Below are positions 29,498 to 38,583 of a stretch of 64,000 nucleotides of DNA, one piece after another; the first letter of the stretch is position 1; each line of letters starts with the position of its first letter. Made by a program: the position numbers and the translations under genes. The notes under the pieces are model-generated. The model saw only the letters and a program-made list of their open reading frames with translations, ran no database searches and was not told the origin of the DNA. Source of the stretch: an uncultured Planctomycetaceae bacterium (GTDB taxonomy: Bacteria > Planctomycetota > Planctomycetia > Planctomycetales > Planctomycetaceae); the NCBI GenBank assembly GCA_943787265.1, contig CALSLT010000026.1, forward strand, positions 111,050 through 175,049, given 5' to 3'.

Positions 29498-30339
29498 CAG
29501 GTAGTGCCCTCCGCCGCCGAAACTTCAGCAACCGCTTTGCCACCATCGCCAACGCCAGCCACGCGGCGCAAGTGTGCGCTGACGATGCCGGTCAGCCGAG
29601 CGAACTCAGGATCAGCACGCAGCTCGGGCGTTCGAGGAAAATCGAACGGGACATCGATCGATTCCAGAATCGTGCCCGGCGTACGGCTCATCACAAGCAC
29701 GCGCTGGCTGAGAAACACCGCTTCCGAAACATTGTGCGTCACAAAAAGTCCCGTCCAGCGCTTGCTCCACCAAAGCCGCTGCAATTCTTCGTTGAGCTGC
29801 TGCCGAAGAATGTCGTCCAGCGCGGCAAACGGTTCGTCGAGGAGCATAATCTGAGGATCGGTCACTAGTGCCCGCGCGAGTGACACCCGCATCCGCATTC
29901 CGCCCGACAGTTCGGACGGTCGCTTTGCAGCATCTTCCGGAGACAATCCCACCAGTTGAATCGTCCGCTCAACCAACGCCTTCGAGTCAACATTGCTCGA
30001 TCCGTTGTTCGAAGCTTCGCTAGTCCGATTCAACTCAAGCGGAAGTCGAACATTCCCGGCAACCGTCCGCCAGGGAAGCAGGTTCGGTTCCTGAAAGACA
30101 AACGCTGCTTTCGTCTGAGAATTTCTCGGCTCACCGCCATCAACCGTCAATTGCCCCGAGGTCGCCACCCGCAAGCCAGCCACCAGTCTCAGCAACGTCG
30201 ACTTCCCACAACCCGACGGCCCAACGATCGAAACAAACTCCCCCCTTACAACCGACAGATCAACATCGGCAAGACTCGGCAGCGCGTCGCTGTACGACAT
30301 GCCAGCCTGGCGAGCAATGATCTGAGGAGTTTCGGGCAT
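29497..30339 (-). CDS. ABC transporter ATP-binding protein (SsuB/TauB/NrtD type)
   Basis: The 280-residue protein is a complete ABC ATPase: Walker A GPSGCGKSTLL at 40-50, Q-loop FVFQEPNLLPW, signature LSGGMRMRVSLARAL, Walker B IMLLDEPFAALD and the switch His in FVTHNVSEAV. The subgroup energises uptake of sulfonates, taurine, nitrate or thiamine-precursor-like small molecules. Here it is the first gene of a tight run with the permease and the PAS/AAA+ regulator. No substrate-binding protein is encoded nearby, so the substrate is unknown. A short Ser/Asn-rich insertion near 107-120 is unusual but outside the motifs. Confidence 0.9.
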   Translation of the reverse strand: MPETPQIIARQAGMSYSDALPSLADVDLSVVRGEFVSIVGPSGCGKSTLLRLVAGLRVATSGQLTVDGGEPRNSQTKAAFVFQEPNLLPWRTVAGNVRLPLELNRTSEASNNGSSNVDSKALVERTIQLVGLSPEDAAKRPSELSGGMRMRVSLARALVTDPQIMLLDEPFAALDDILRQQLNEELQRLWWSKRWTGLFVTHNVSEAVFLSQRVLVMSRTPGTILESIDVPFDFPRTPELRADPEFARLTGIVSAHLRRVAGVGDGGKAVAEVSAAEGTT

Positions 30340-30464
30340 GTCGGAGTTTCAGTGTCTGGCTGATCGGTCAATCAAGTTCGATGTGCCAGAATATCCGAAA
30401 CTCTACGACAGCGGCACAGAACGTCGAAACAATCGGGAGCCGATGCGTTCAGACACTCCGAGCC

Positions 30465-32219
30465 TTAACGTCGATCTGTTCTTCTTCGTGGTCCGTCCTC
30501 ACTGGTCCGACGCGAAGCTTCCTGTTCGGCCTTCGTCGCTCTTCCGTCGCCGTTTTTATCCAGACGGCTGAACATTCGAGTGGCGTTGTCGACAACTTCC
30601 TTCCGAGTCAGAACTCCATCGCCGTCTCGATCCAGCTCTTTCGCGTGACCTCGGATGAAGCCGCCCATCGCCGATCGAACGCCGCCGCGACCGTTCAATT
30701 CAGACTCGACGAGCCTGCCATCATCGTCACGGTCGTAACCGCCGAATGCTTTTTCAGCCTCGCCCACGATTTCCGCACGACTGATGATCCCGTCCTTGTT
30801 GAGGTCGACTTCCGCGGCGTGAACCAGAATCCACGGTTGCCGCGGACCGTCAGTTGCCTGATTTCCGGTTTGCTTTCCACTTGGGCCTCGTTCTGAGCTT
30901 CGCTGATTCTTACTCAGTTCTTCGGTGGTGATCTTGCCATCATTGTTCAGGTCGAACAGCCCGACGATTTCGGGCGCACGCCTCAACTCGTCACGATCGA
31001 TCGTCCCATCCCGGTTTCGGTCGTATGCTCGCAGAAACGGATCTCGATTTCCGCCGCCGGGCGGTCGACGGTCATTGCCTGCCTGAGGCCGATTCCCAGC
31101 TCCTGGCCGATCACCTGGACGTTGTCGAGGCCGATAAGTTTCTGTCGTCGTACCGCTCCGGTCGGTGAATCGGAACTCGGCGGAACCATCGTCGGACACG
31201 TCGTAGCTGATCGACCGTTTTTCGCCGTAGACGTCGTAGTCGACCTGGTAGCTGCCCGGTTTCGGGTGCGCGAATCCTGTGATCTTTGCACCTCGAAGTG
31301 GACGGAGGGCCGGTCGCAAGCCTTGACCGCGAGGCTGCGGATCAACCTGCCCGCCGCGTTCCACGACTTCTCCGTAAAAGCCACCATTAAGATAGGGGTA
31401 AGTTTTTGTGGCGTGGTAGTGGTAGTTGTCCGCCGAATCTTTGTGACCGTTGAACCGGTCGAGCCCTTTCGGTTTCGAACCGTCCGGCTCTTCGTAGCCG
31501 TAGATCGGATATCCATCCAGCGCGAACGCCAGCGGTTTGCCTTTGCCAGTCAGCTTATCCAGATGCACGGGCGCGACGTGGTAGTGGTAGTCGTCAGCTC
31601 GGCCACAATGCCCGCCCCACTTGTCGAGTTCACCCGCAATCAATGTATCCGTGACACCGTTGTTCTTGATCGGGTTGAAGATCGGAACACCGTTTACGGC
31701 CAGAGCGATCGCCCCTCGAAAGAAGTTCGTCTTTGCCGACATCGGATTCCGAGCCGGCACCGGGTTCAGTGGAATCTGCCAGGCATTGCTTCCGAAATAC
31801 GGCTGAGGAATCGGCACCTGCTGCTGCCACGCGGTGATGCCAACCATCATGTCATGATCGGGCAGGCCGTTTGATTCGACGTAGAGAAAGTCGCGGTCCC
31901 ATCTCAGTTCAACCTTCTTCTTGAACGGCGAGAAGAAATTTGCAATCGATGGCTGAGCAGCAGCAGGCTGAGGTTTCTTGGTTTGCAGAGCCAGCATTCG
32001 AACGTTTGGCTCAGTATTCACTCTCTCAATCTGAAGCTGCCGCAGCTCAAGCCAAAGACGATCAGCATCTGACAGTTTGTCGATGGGAATCACGGCGGTT
32101 TTGTCGTGACGCGTTTCGTCAGTAGTCTGATGGTGTCCGGGATGGGCGAACACAATTGCGGTCGGAGTTGCTAACAACCAGGCAAACAGAATGATCAAAA
32201 TGCCAAGGCGTCGTTTCAT
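30465..32219 (-). CDS. Exported YHYH-domain protein with six EF-hand loops
   Basis: The start is the ATG at 32219; an in-frame TTG five codons upstream is less likely. Residues 1 to about 30 are a signal peptide. The YHYH domain (about 80-320) shows DDYHYHVAPVHLDKL, LDGYPIYGYEEPDGS and DNYHYHATKTYPYLNG, metal-binding histidine motifs of a family of exported proteins without a settled function. A Pro/Arg/Gly-rich linker leads to six canonical EF-hand loops: DRNRDGTIDRDE, DLNNDGKITTEE, DLNKDGIISRAE, DRDDDGRLVESE, DRDGDGVLTRKE and DKNGDGRATKAE. All have calcium-liganding Asp/Asn and Glu positions, except the last, which ends in a Glu-Gln context. It is probably a secreted calcium-binding surface protein. 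Confidence 0.85.
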   Translation of the reverse strand: MKRRLGILIILFAWLLATPTAIVFAHPGHHQTTDETRHDKTAVIPIDKLSDADRLWLELRQLQIERVNTEPNVRMLALQTKKPQPAAAQPSIANFFSPFKKKVELRWDRDFLYVESNGLPDHDMMVGITAWQQQVPIPQPYFGSNAWQIPLNPVPARNPMSAKTNFFRGAIALAVNGVPIFNPIKNNGVTDTLIAGELDKWGGHCGRADDYHYHVAPVHLDKLTGKGKPLAFALDGYPIYGYEEPDGSKPKGLDRFNGHKDSADNYHYHATKTYPYLNGGFYGEVVERGGQVDPQPRGQGLRPALRPLRGAKITGFAHPKPGSYQVDYDVYGEKRSISYDVSDDGSAEFRFTDRSGTTTETYRPRQRPGDRPGAGNRPQAGNDRRPPGGGNRDPFLRAYDRNRDGTIDRDELRRAPEIVGLFDLNNDGKITTEELSKNQRSSERGPSGKQTGNQATDGPRQPWILVHAAEVDLNKDGIISRAEIVGEAEKAFGGYDRDDDGRLVESELNGRGGVRSAMGGFIRGHAKELDRDGDGVLTRKEVVDNATRMFSRLDKNGDGRATKAEQEASRRTSEDGPRRRTDRR

Positions 32220-32390
32220 TGAATCGTCTTTCAAAATCCGTCGTGGGAACTATTCGTCGTCGCATGTGGTGATTCAGAAACTTCGCCACTCATAGCGAAG
32301 CTTGTTTAGATTTTTCCGTTCTTTGTGTCTTCGTGCCTTTGTGTGAGATTTCGTTTGGTTGCGGCGATGCCGCAATGGGAACGTGCTCAA

Positions 32391-33833
32391 TCACTGTGCA
32401 GGGCGGGGTCTCTTGCGTCGAGGATCTCGCGGTTTCTTTCCGCGTGGCTTGTTGCCGCCTCCGCCTCGTTGAACTCTTGGTGGAGCCTTCGACGGATCGT
32501 ACTGAGGATTGGCGACGGGCAACTTCGCGCCGACGGCGGCCAGGTAGTTGTTCAGTAGTCCGTGCAGCTTTTCGACGTCGCGCGGGCGATCACTGGCGAG
32601 GTCGTTGCGCTCCTGAATGTCTCGACCCAGGTCGAACAACGCCAAACGATCATCCTCGTAGAATTTCATTAGCTTCAGGTCGCCGAGAATCAACGCGGAG
32701 TGTGGACCGTCCTGGCTTTGGTAATGCGGGAAATGGAAGACCAGCTCGTCGCGCGGCCGTTTTACGACGCCCCTCCCGTCGTTTGCTAATAGCGAGGCGA
32801 TACTGCCTCCTTCAAGATTCACAGGCAGCTTGCGAGTCGACACCTTTGCCCATTCGCAGAACGTCGGGAAGAAATCGAACCCGACGACGCGAGTGTGGCA
32901 CCACGAGTTCGCCGCGACGCCCGGCCCGCGAATGATCAGCGGCGACCGGATGCCGCCTTCCCAGACGGAGCCCTTGCCACCGTTAAGCGTGTCGCGTTTC
33001 CCGCCTCCGCCGCCGTTGTCTGACATGTAGATAATGTACGTGTTGTCCGACAGGCCGAGCCGATCGACAGCTTCCATCACCATCCCGACGCCGGTGTCGA
33101 GGTCTTCGGAAATCGCCGCTATTCCCAGGCCTTTGCCGTTGCGAAATCCACCTTTGGCTTCGTACTTCGCCGTTGTCTTTTTCAGAGCGTTCTCCGGAGC
33201 GTGCAGCGCGTGCCACGACATCTGGATGAAGAACGGCTTGCCGCCCCGCTTGCTCTTCTCCATGAACGCCGTCGTCCGCCGGGCCATGCCAAAGATGTCA
33301 GCCGGGTTCGGATCCTTGAACCGGTAAGCGTACTCGTTGCCGTTATTGCCATCGTCGTCGTCGTAACCGTGCTGCCCCGGCCCGCCGCCGTTCAAATGCC
33401 ACTTTCCGTAATGAGCCGTCGCGTACCCGGCCTCGCGAAGAATTTCGGCAATCGTCGTCGTTCGCGAATCCAGATTCTTCGTAATTCGAGGCGGCACCAG
33501 CTTGTACCCATCTGAAGCGGTCATCGTCGGAGCCGCCTTCGTCCAGCCCGTCTGAGCGGGACTCATCCCCAATTGCAGACTGCATCGAGTCGGCGAGCAA
33601 ACCGAAGCCGGCGCATAGGCCGCCGAAAACCGCATCCCCTGCCCCGCCAGCTTCTCCAGCGACGGAGTGTCAATCACGCGGCTCTTCGAGAACGAAACAT
33701 CCGGATGCATCGCCACCGAAGTCCCATTCCAGTTCTGATCATCCGAGAGCATAAAAACAACATTCGGCCGATCATCAGCGGCCACAATTTGAGAGCTGAT
33801 CCCGAGCAGAACTGCCAGCAAAACCTTACGCAT
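32391..33833 (-). CDS. Secreted type I sulfatase
   Basis: The 480-residue protein has a signal peptide (1-19, ending QIVAA) and the sulfatase fold. DDRPNVVFMLSDDQNW supplies metal-binding aspartates, and PASVCSPTRCSLQLG holds the C-x-P-x-R site whose Cys79 would be converted to formylglycine. YATAHYGKWHLNGGGPGQHG follows the family pattern, and YMSDNGGGGGKRDTLNGGKG carries the second metal cluster. It should hydrolyse sulfate esters of polysaccharides outside the cytoplasm. The C-terminal 28 residues are strongly basic (NKPRGKKPRDPRRKRPRP), which is not typical and could aid binding to anionic glycans or membranes. No maturase gene is nearby. The specific sulfatase subfamily cannot be told here. 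Confidence 0.92.
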   Translation of the reverse strand: MRKVLLAVLLGISSQIVAADDRPNVVFMLSDDQNWNGTSVAMHPDVSFSKSRVIDTPSLEKLAGQGMRFSAAYAPASVCSPTRCSLQLGMSPAQTGWTKAAPTMTASDGYKLVPPRITKNLDSRTTTIAEILREAGYATAHYGKWHLNGGGPGQHGYDDDDGNNGNEYAYRFKDPNPADIFGMARRTTAFMEKSKRGGKPFFIQMSWHALHAPENALKKTTAKYEAKGGFRNGKGLGIAAISEDLDTGVGMVMEAVDRLGLSDNTYIIYMSDNGGGGGKRDTLNGGKGSVWEGGIRSPLIIRGPGVAANSWCHTRVVGFDFFPTFCEWAKVSTRKLPVNLEGGSIASLLANDGRGVVKRPRDELVFHFPHYQSQDGPHSALILGDLKLMKFYEDDRLALFDLGRDIQERNDLASDRPRDVEKLHGLLNNYLAAVGAKLPVANPQYDPSKAPPRVQRGGGGNKPRGKKPRDPRRKRPRPAQ

Positions 33834-34041
33834 CTCGATTCCTCTGAGTATCCGGTCACGTGTGTCTACAACTCCGATACCGTAATCACTATTGGTTGTT
33901 TACAGCAGAAATTGGCGTGCTGGCGGATTTTCCGAAGAGTTTGGCACCTACAGAAGAGACGTATGAACGTCGACAGCTATGATTTCATACTGTGTTTTTT
34001 GTGTCACCCGCATAATTTTACCCGAGGAATTGAGTCGTACG

Positions 34042-35250
34042 ATGAAGCTGATCTACACGTGGGTAACCGTTGTAGCGTGCGGCGTTGGCCTGTCGGACTC
34101 TGATGTGGCGGCTCAGAAATTGCCAACCGGAGTCCGCACTCAACCGCTGATTCTGGCTCATTACATGCCTTGGTATGTTGCCAAACCGGCGAGTCAGGTT
34201 TGGGGCTGGCATTGGACGATGAACCACTTTGATCCGGAAAATGAGGACGATGGCCGGCGACCGATTGCTTCGCACTTTTATCCGCTGATCGGGCCGTACG
34301 ATTCGGGGGACGAGGACGTGCTCGAGTATCACCTGCTGCTCATGAAGCTGGCGGGGATCGACGGAGTCATTGTCGATTGGTACGGGCTGCAGAAGCTTTA
34401 TGACTACCCGATTCTGCATCGCAACACTCAGCGACTGGTGGAGCAGGTCGAGCGACTCGGGATGAAAGTGGTGATCTGTTATGAGGATCAGACCATTCCG
34501 GCTCTCGTCAAAGCGGGCAAAGTAAGAGCGGAAGACCGAGTCGCTCACGCTGTGTCCGAAATCGACTGGCTGGCGGAGCACTGGTTCAAGCTCGACAGCT
34601 ACGTGCAGCTTGATGGTCGGCCGGTGTTGCTTTCGTTTGGTCATGCCGGACTGACGAACGACGAGTGGTCGCAATGTCTGAAACAACTGAAGTCACCGGT
34701 TTCGTACTTCAGCGAGCACTTCCGTCGCGAAGGTGCTCAAGGCGGCTTCGACTGGCCGATTCCCAAAGAAGGCGTGAAGGCCACCGAGCGGTTTCAACGC
34801 TCGTCGAAAGCGTGGCCACATTCCATCCCCGTCGCCTTCCCCCGCTTCGTCGACATTTATTCCGAAGCCAGGCTGCACGACAGCTACGGCCGCATCGAAG
34901 ACAACGACGGAGCCACCTTCAAAGCGACGCTCAAACAGGCTCTGGCCAGCAAGTCGAGAATCATCCAACTCGCCACGTGGAACGACTGGGGCGAAGGCAC
35001 GAACATCGAACCCTGCCGCGAGTACGGCTACCGCGACCTGGAGATCGTTCAGGACTTCCGCCGCAAGCATGTCGATGCGGCATTCGCACGAAAGCCGGCC
35101 GATCTGCTACTACCCATCGAACTGCTTGACCGCCGGCGCGAGGTGTCGAGTCCTGCTCAGACGTTGCAGCTCGACAAGGTGGCCGAGTCCCTCGCCGCGG
35201 GACGAGTGTCGGATGCGCGAGCGGCGTTTGAAGCGTCGGCCGGCAAGTAG
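34042..35250 (+). CDS. Exported GH99-like / endo-mannosidase-type glycan hydrolase
   Basis: The start is the ATG at 34042, with GAGGAAT upstream; the earlier in-frame ATG gives an unlikely N-terminus. The 402-residue product has a signal peptide (1 to about 23) and then PLILAHYMPWYVAKPASQVWGWHWTM, VLEYHLLLMKLAGIDGVIVDWYG, VVICYEDQTIP, GRPVLLSFG and IIQLATWNDWGEGTNIEP. This is the pattern of the GH71/GH99-like TIM-barrel domain; TWNDWGEGTNIEP is its most characteristic C-terminal motif. Such proteins act on alpha-mannan or related glycans, but the catalytic acids here are not certain. It lies between two sulfatases, which fits breakdown of sulfated polysaccharides. Confidence 0.78.
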   Translation: MKLIYTWVTVVACGVGLSDSDVAAQKLPTGVRTQPLILAHYMPWYVAKPASQVWGWHWTMNHFDPENEDDGRRPIASHFYPLIGPYDSGDEDVLEYHLLLMKLAGIDGVIVDWYGLQKLYDYPILHRNTQRLVEQVERLGMKVVICYEDQTIPALVKAGKVRAEDRVAHAVSEIDWLAEHWFKLDSYVQLDGRPVLLSFGHAGLTNDEWSQCLKQLKSPVSYFSEHFRREGAQGGFDWPIPKEGVKATERFQRSSKAWPHSIPVAFPRFVDIYSEARLHDSYGRIEDNDGATFKATLKQALASKSRIIQLATWNDWGEGTNIEPCREYGYRDLEIVQDFRRKHVDAAFARKPADLLLPIELLDRRREVSSPAQTLQLDKVAESLAAGRVSDARAAFEASAGK

Positions 35251-35699
35251 CACCGCTTTGGAAGATGGTCAGTAGAACGTTTCAGTTCTGTGTGACACAT
35301 GCCTCGTTCACGATGGGGCTGCACAGGCCGACGTGTCAGGCGTGGACTTCATCTTCGGCCGCATTCTAACAGACGAGGCCCGCGCTGATTGGCTCCGAGG
35401 CAAAACTCTGACAGCAGTCAGTGATGTGCCGCCGATGCTGAACGTACATTCGTCAGCTCATTACCGCATCTGGGTAACTGGTTTGTTCTCGCAATCGTCA
35501 CGGCCTGCGTAAACACATGCGGACATTCATTCGGAGCATTGCTCAGTGTCAAAAAGGCCTCCTTTGTTTGGAGCGGCATTTATGTGTCCTACTTTCATGA
35601 CAGCTTCCGGTTCAAGGCGAGGGGGCCAGACATTCGCCTGTCGTGAAGATCGTGAAGTGGTGATTGGCGTCTCAACAAACATCTGAAGAAACACGGGCA
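35251..35699. other. Gene-free intergenic region
   Basis: No convincing gene is seen. An open stretch of about 190 bases from about 35272 lacks a start codon and any recognisable motif. The region should contain the promoter of the downstream chemoreceptor, but no clear -35/-10 pair stands out. Confidence 0.4.
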
Positions 35700-37742
35700 A
35701 TGAAGATTCGAACCAGGCTGATTCTTGCAGTAGCAAGCCCTCTCGTGATGCTGTGTCTTCTGGCCGCAAACGCCATCCAGGAATCCTGGAATCGTTCGGT
35801 CGAGATGGACAACATTCAGCGACTCGGCCGGTTCTCGACAACTGTCAGCGCCCTGGTTCACGAGACTCAGAAAGAGCGAGGAGCGACTGGGGGATTCCTG
35901 GGAAGCTCTGACGACTCGTTCAGAAACAAGCTGAAACGTCAGCAGGAACTGACCGACGAACGACGAGCAGATTTTGATACGTTCATGGCAGATTTTGATC
36001 CGGAAGAATTTGGACCAAAGTTTGCGGCACAAGTTGAGACTGCAATGCAGAAACTTCATCAGCTTGACAAAAAACGTAGTGAGATTTCCAAACGGTCAAT
36101 TCCTGGCGGAAAGGCCATCTTCTACTTCACCGACATGCACGCGAGTTTTCTCGACAGTATCACCAAGTCAGTACTCGCCACGAGCGACGGGCAAATTGCT
36201 GTAAAACTCAATGCATACTCGGCGTTTCTAAAATCGAAAGAACGAGCTGGCGTCGAACGAGCGGTAATGACAAACACATTTGCACGAGACAGTTTTGCGC
36301 CGGGAGTGTTTGAAAAGTTTGTTTCGCTGGTCGCTACCCAAGACTCGTTTCTAAATGAGTTTCTTGTCCTGGCGACTCCCGAGGATAAAGAGTTTCTGAC
36401 TCAGACAATGAAAGGCTCGGATGTTGATCATGTCACGAGTGTTCGGGCTGTGGCGCTGCAGGGAGCAAGTGCAGAGTCACTTGGCCAGGATGCCGTCAAG
36501 TGGTTCGACGCAGCGACTGGTAGAATCAATCTTCTGAAACAAGTCGACGACTACCTCGCGGACAATGTCAACGCGACTGTCACCGGAGAAGCGGAAGCGG
36601 CTCACGCATCACTGTGGACGATTCTGCTAGGGACGCTGGCTCTGACCGTTGCCGTCTCAACGGGAGGCTTCCTGGCGATTCGTTCGGTGCTGGGGCGAGT
36701 CGCAACCGTCAAAGAACGTATCCGGGACATTGCCGAAGGCGAAGGTGACCTCACGCATCGACTCGATACGAGCTCTGACGAGATCGGTGAATTGTGCGGC
36801 TGGTTCAATGCACTACTCGACAAAATTGAAACGGTTTTCGTTCGTATCGCGAGCACGTCAGTCGCTCTTGCTGACTCGGCAGAACAGCTTTCATCGACCG
36901 CCGCGTCGCTGAAATCTGGAGCGCACGATTCAAAGAATCAGTCTACAACCATTGCGGAAGCCATTCAGGAAATGTCTACCAATATGGTGCAAACTGCTTC
37001 CGCCAGTGAAGAAATGTCAGCCGGGATTTCAGGCGTTGCCGAGGCTACGGCTTCAATCCAGGCATCCATCGGAAAAATAGCCGATCGATCAGGCGAATCA
37101 GCATCGGTTGCTCAGTCAGCCAGCGACCGAGTCAACTGCGGAAACAGTCAGATCACCGAACTGAAGCTGGCAGCCGAAGAGATCGGCGAAGTCATCGACG
37201 TCATTCAAGACATTGCCGAGCAGACGAACCTGCTGGCACTAAACGCGACGATCGAATCGGCACGTGCTGGAGATGCCGGCAAGGGCTTTGCCGTTGTGGC
37301 CACAGAGGTCAAAGAGCTGGCCAGCCAGACGGCAAAAGCCACCGACGGCATTCGCGAGCGGATCGTGGCCATTCAAAACTGCACGGAACAGACAATTTCG
37401 ACGATGTCCGACATCGACGACGTCATCCGCCAGGTTCGTGAAGCATCGGGCGCGATTGCCGATGAAGTTTCGCAGCAGACTGATCAGGTTTCTGAAATCG
37501 CGACCGCCATGCAACAGTCGTCGCACGTTTCTCAGGAAATCGCCGCGGGTGTCAGCGAATCGGCCGAGGCCAGCCGTGTCATCACACAGAGCGTCTCCGC
37601 AGTGGATGGAGCCGTGGCGACAACCGCTGACGGCGCCGAACTTGCTCACGGAACAAGCTGCACGGTCTCAGAATTGGCCGCAGAACTCCGCCAGCAAGTT
37701 TCGCAGTTCAAGACACGCGAGCAAGACCTTGTCGCCTGCTGA
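35700..37742 (+). CDS. Methyl-accepting chemotaxis protein with NIT-type sensor domain
   Basis: The start is the ATG at 35700, with GAAGAA 9 bases upstream. The 680-residue protein has a first membrane segment (about 7-25) and an extracytoplasmic helical sensor of about 270 residues with the NIT pattern (ALVHETQKERGATGGFL, AFLKSKERAGVERAVM). A second membrane segment (about 305-328), a HAMP region and a chemoreceptor signalling domain follow. The hairpin tip DIAEQTNLLALNATIESARA, then GDAGKGFAVVATEVKELA, is intact. NIT domains are known or proposed to sense nitrate and nitrite; the ligand here is inferred. No cheA, cheW or flagellar genes are in the window, and I see no CheR-binding C-terminal pentapeptide. 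Confidence 0.92.
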   Translation: MKIRTRLILAVASPLVMLCLLAANAIQESWNRSVEMDNIQRLGRFSTTVSALVHETQKERGATGGFLGSSDDSFRNKLKRQQELTDERRADFDTFMADFDPEEFGPKFAAQVETAMQKLHQLDKKRSEISKRSIPGGKAIFYFTDMHASFLDSITKSVLATSDGQIAVKLNAYSAFLKSKERAGVERAVMTNTFARDSFAPGVFEKFVSLVATQDSFLNEFLVLATPEDKEFLTQTMKGSDVDHVTSVRAVALQGASAESLGQDAVKWFDAATGRINLLKQVDDYLADNVNATVTGEAEAAHASLWTILLGTLALTVAVSTGGFLAIRSVLGRVATVKERIRDIAEGEGDLTHRLDTSSDEIGELCGWFNALLDKIETVFVRIASTSVALADSAEQLSSTAASLKSGAHDSKNQSTTIAEAIQEMSTNMVQTASASEEMSAGISGVAEATASIQASIGKIADRSGESASVAQSASDRVNCGNSQITELKLAAEEIGEVIDVIQDIAEQTNLLALNATIESARAGDAGKGFAVVATEVKELASQTAKATDGIRERIVAIQNCTEQTISTMSDIDDVIRQVREASGAIADEVSQQTDQVSEIATAMQQSSHVSQEIAAGVSESAEASRVITQSVSAVDGAVATTADGAELAHGTSCTVSELAAELRQQVSQFKTREQDLVAC

Positions 37743-37974
37743 TCACCATGCAAAACAAGACTGGCAGTAGATTTCTCCGGAATTCGTCTCGTCGAAGCCG
37801 GAAAATCCTCAAATCTTGACAGCCGATAGGCGATGTCTACACCATATTGGACCTAAGTCGTTTCGCGCGGCGCGGTCCAGCGATTTCGTCAGACACCTAT
37901 CGAACGATGTATTAAATGCTTGCCTGTCTTGCCTCGTCAAAGCCGGAAAACGCGACTGGGTAACCTTCGCGTTT

Positions 37975-38557
37975 CTACTGCTGGCATTCCTGTTGCCAGG
38001 TTCCGGTTTTGTCGGCGTTCTGGCAGCATCCAGCTCGGAAGCTGAAGTCGAATTCTTCGGTGAGGAAGAAGTCGAAGAGTGTCTGGTAGTCGTTCAGCGG
38101 GACAAGTCCAGACGGCGATCTGCTCGACCGAAGCGTCACGTTCAGAGTCGCGTTGTGGTTTCCCGGACGCACCACTCGGACGTTTGCCACGAATGCGTCA
38201 TTTCAGGCCACCGCTTTTCCAATGGCCTGCTGGCTCCGATTCGCTGTTAACGGAGCCCGCCACCGGTTCGACGAAACCCATTGTCCTCGTCCACCCGTGC
38301 GCGACCTGCTTTCTGAAGAACGTTGCGCTGCCTGCGCCGATTGTTGTGTCTTCCAGCAGCGATGTGATCGTCACTTCGATCCTCACAACGCGCTGATCCA
38401 ACTTGAGGCCTGTCAGCAACCGTAAGCGTGCACAGCGCTCAGCATCTGCCTTCAGGAATATCGCTTCGTCCGAAGACTCGCTCCGTTGACTGAACGTTGG
38501 CGACGAGACTGCGTGAACTTCGCCACGCAGCTTTGGATGCTCCCCTCTGACAGCCAA
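37975..38557 (-). pseudogene. Possible hypothetical protein, one frameshift
   Basis: A minus-strand frame from a TTG at 38557 runs to about 38198, where a stop follows an A3 run. Removing one A joins it in frame with the next stretch as LNDAFVANVRVVRPGNHNAT, continuing to a stop at 37975. The joined product of about 193 residues looks beta-rich (RVVRIEVTITSLLEDTTIGA, then GSATFFRKQVA) and hydrophilic, with no signal peptide or recognised domain. Support is weak: there is a competing plus-strand open frame and no ATG start. If it is not a gene, then 37743-38583 is an 840-base gap in which I see nothing else. Confidence 0.33.
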
Positions 38558-38583
38558 CCTTCTAACAGTTCTGGAAATCTATA

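Noticed and set aside
35272..35460. Open stretch before the chemoreceptor gene
   Set aside because: It has no start codon and no conserved motif, and stops after about 60 codons.
37763..37812. Possible terminator after the chemoreceptor gene
   Set aside because: The stem is short and imperfect, and no T-run follows.
37816..38250. 144-codon plus-strand open frame with a hydrophobic segment
   Set aside because: The start has no ribosome-binding site and the sequence is Arg/Ser-rich on both sides of the hydrophobic stretch. The minus-strand alternative is slightly more protein-like, so neither is certain.
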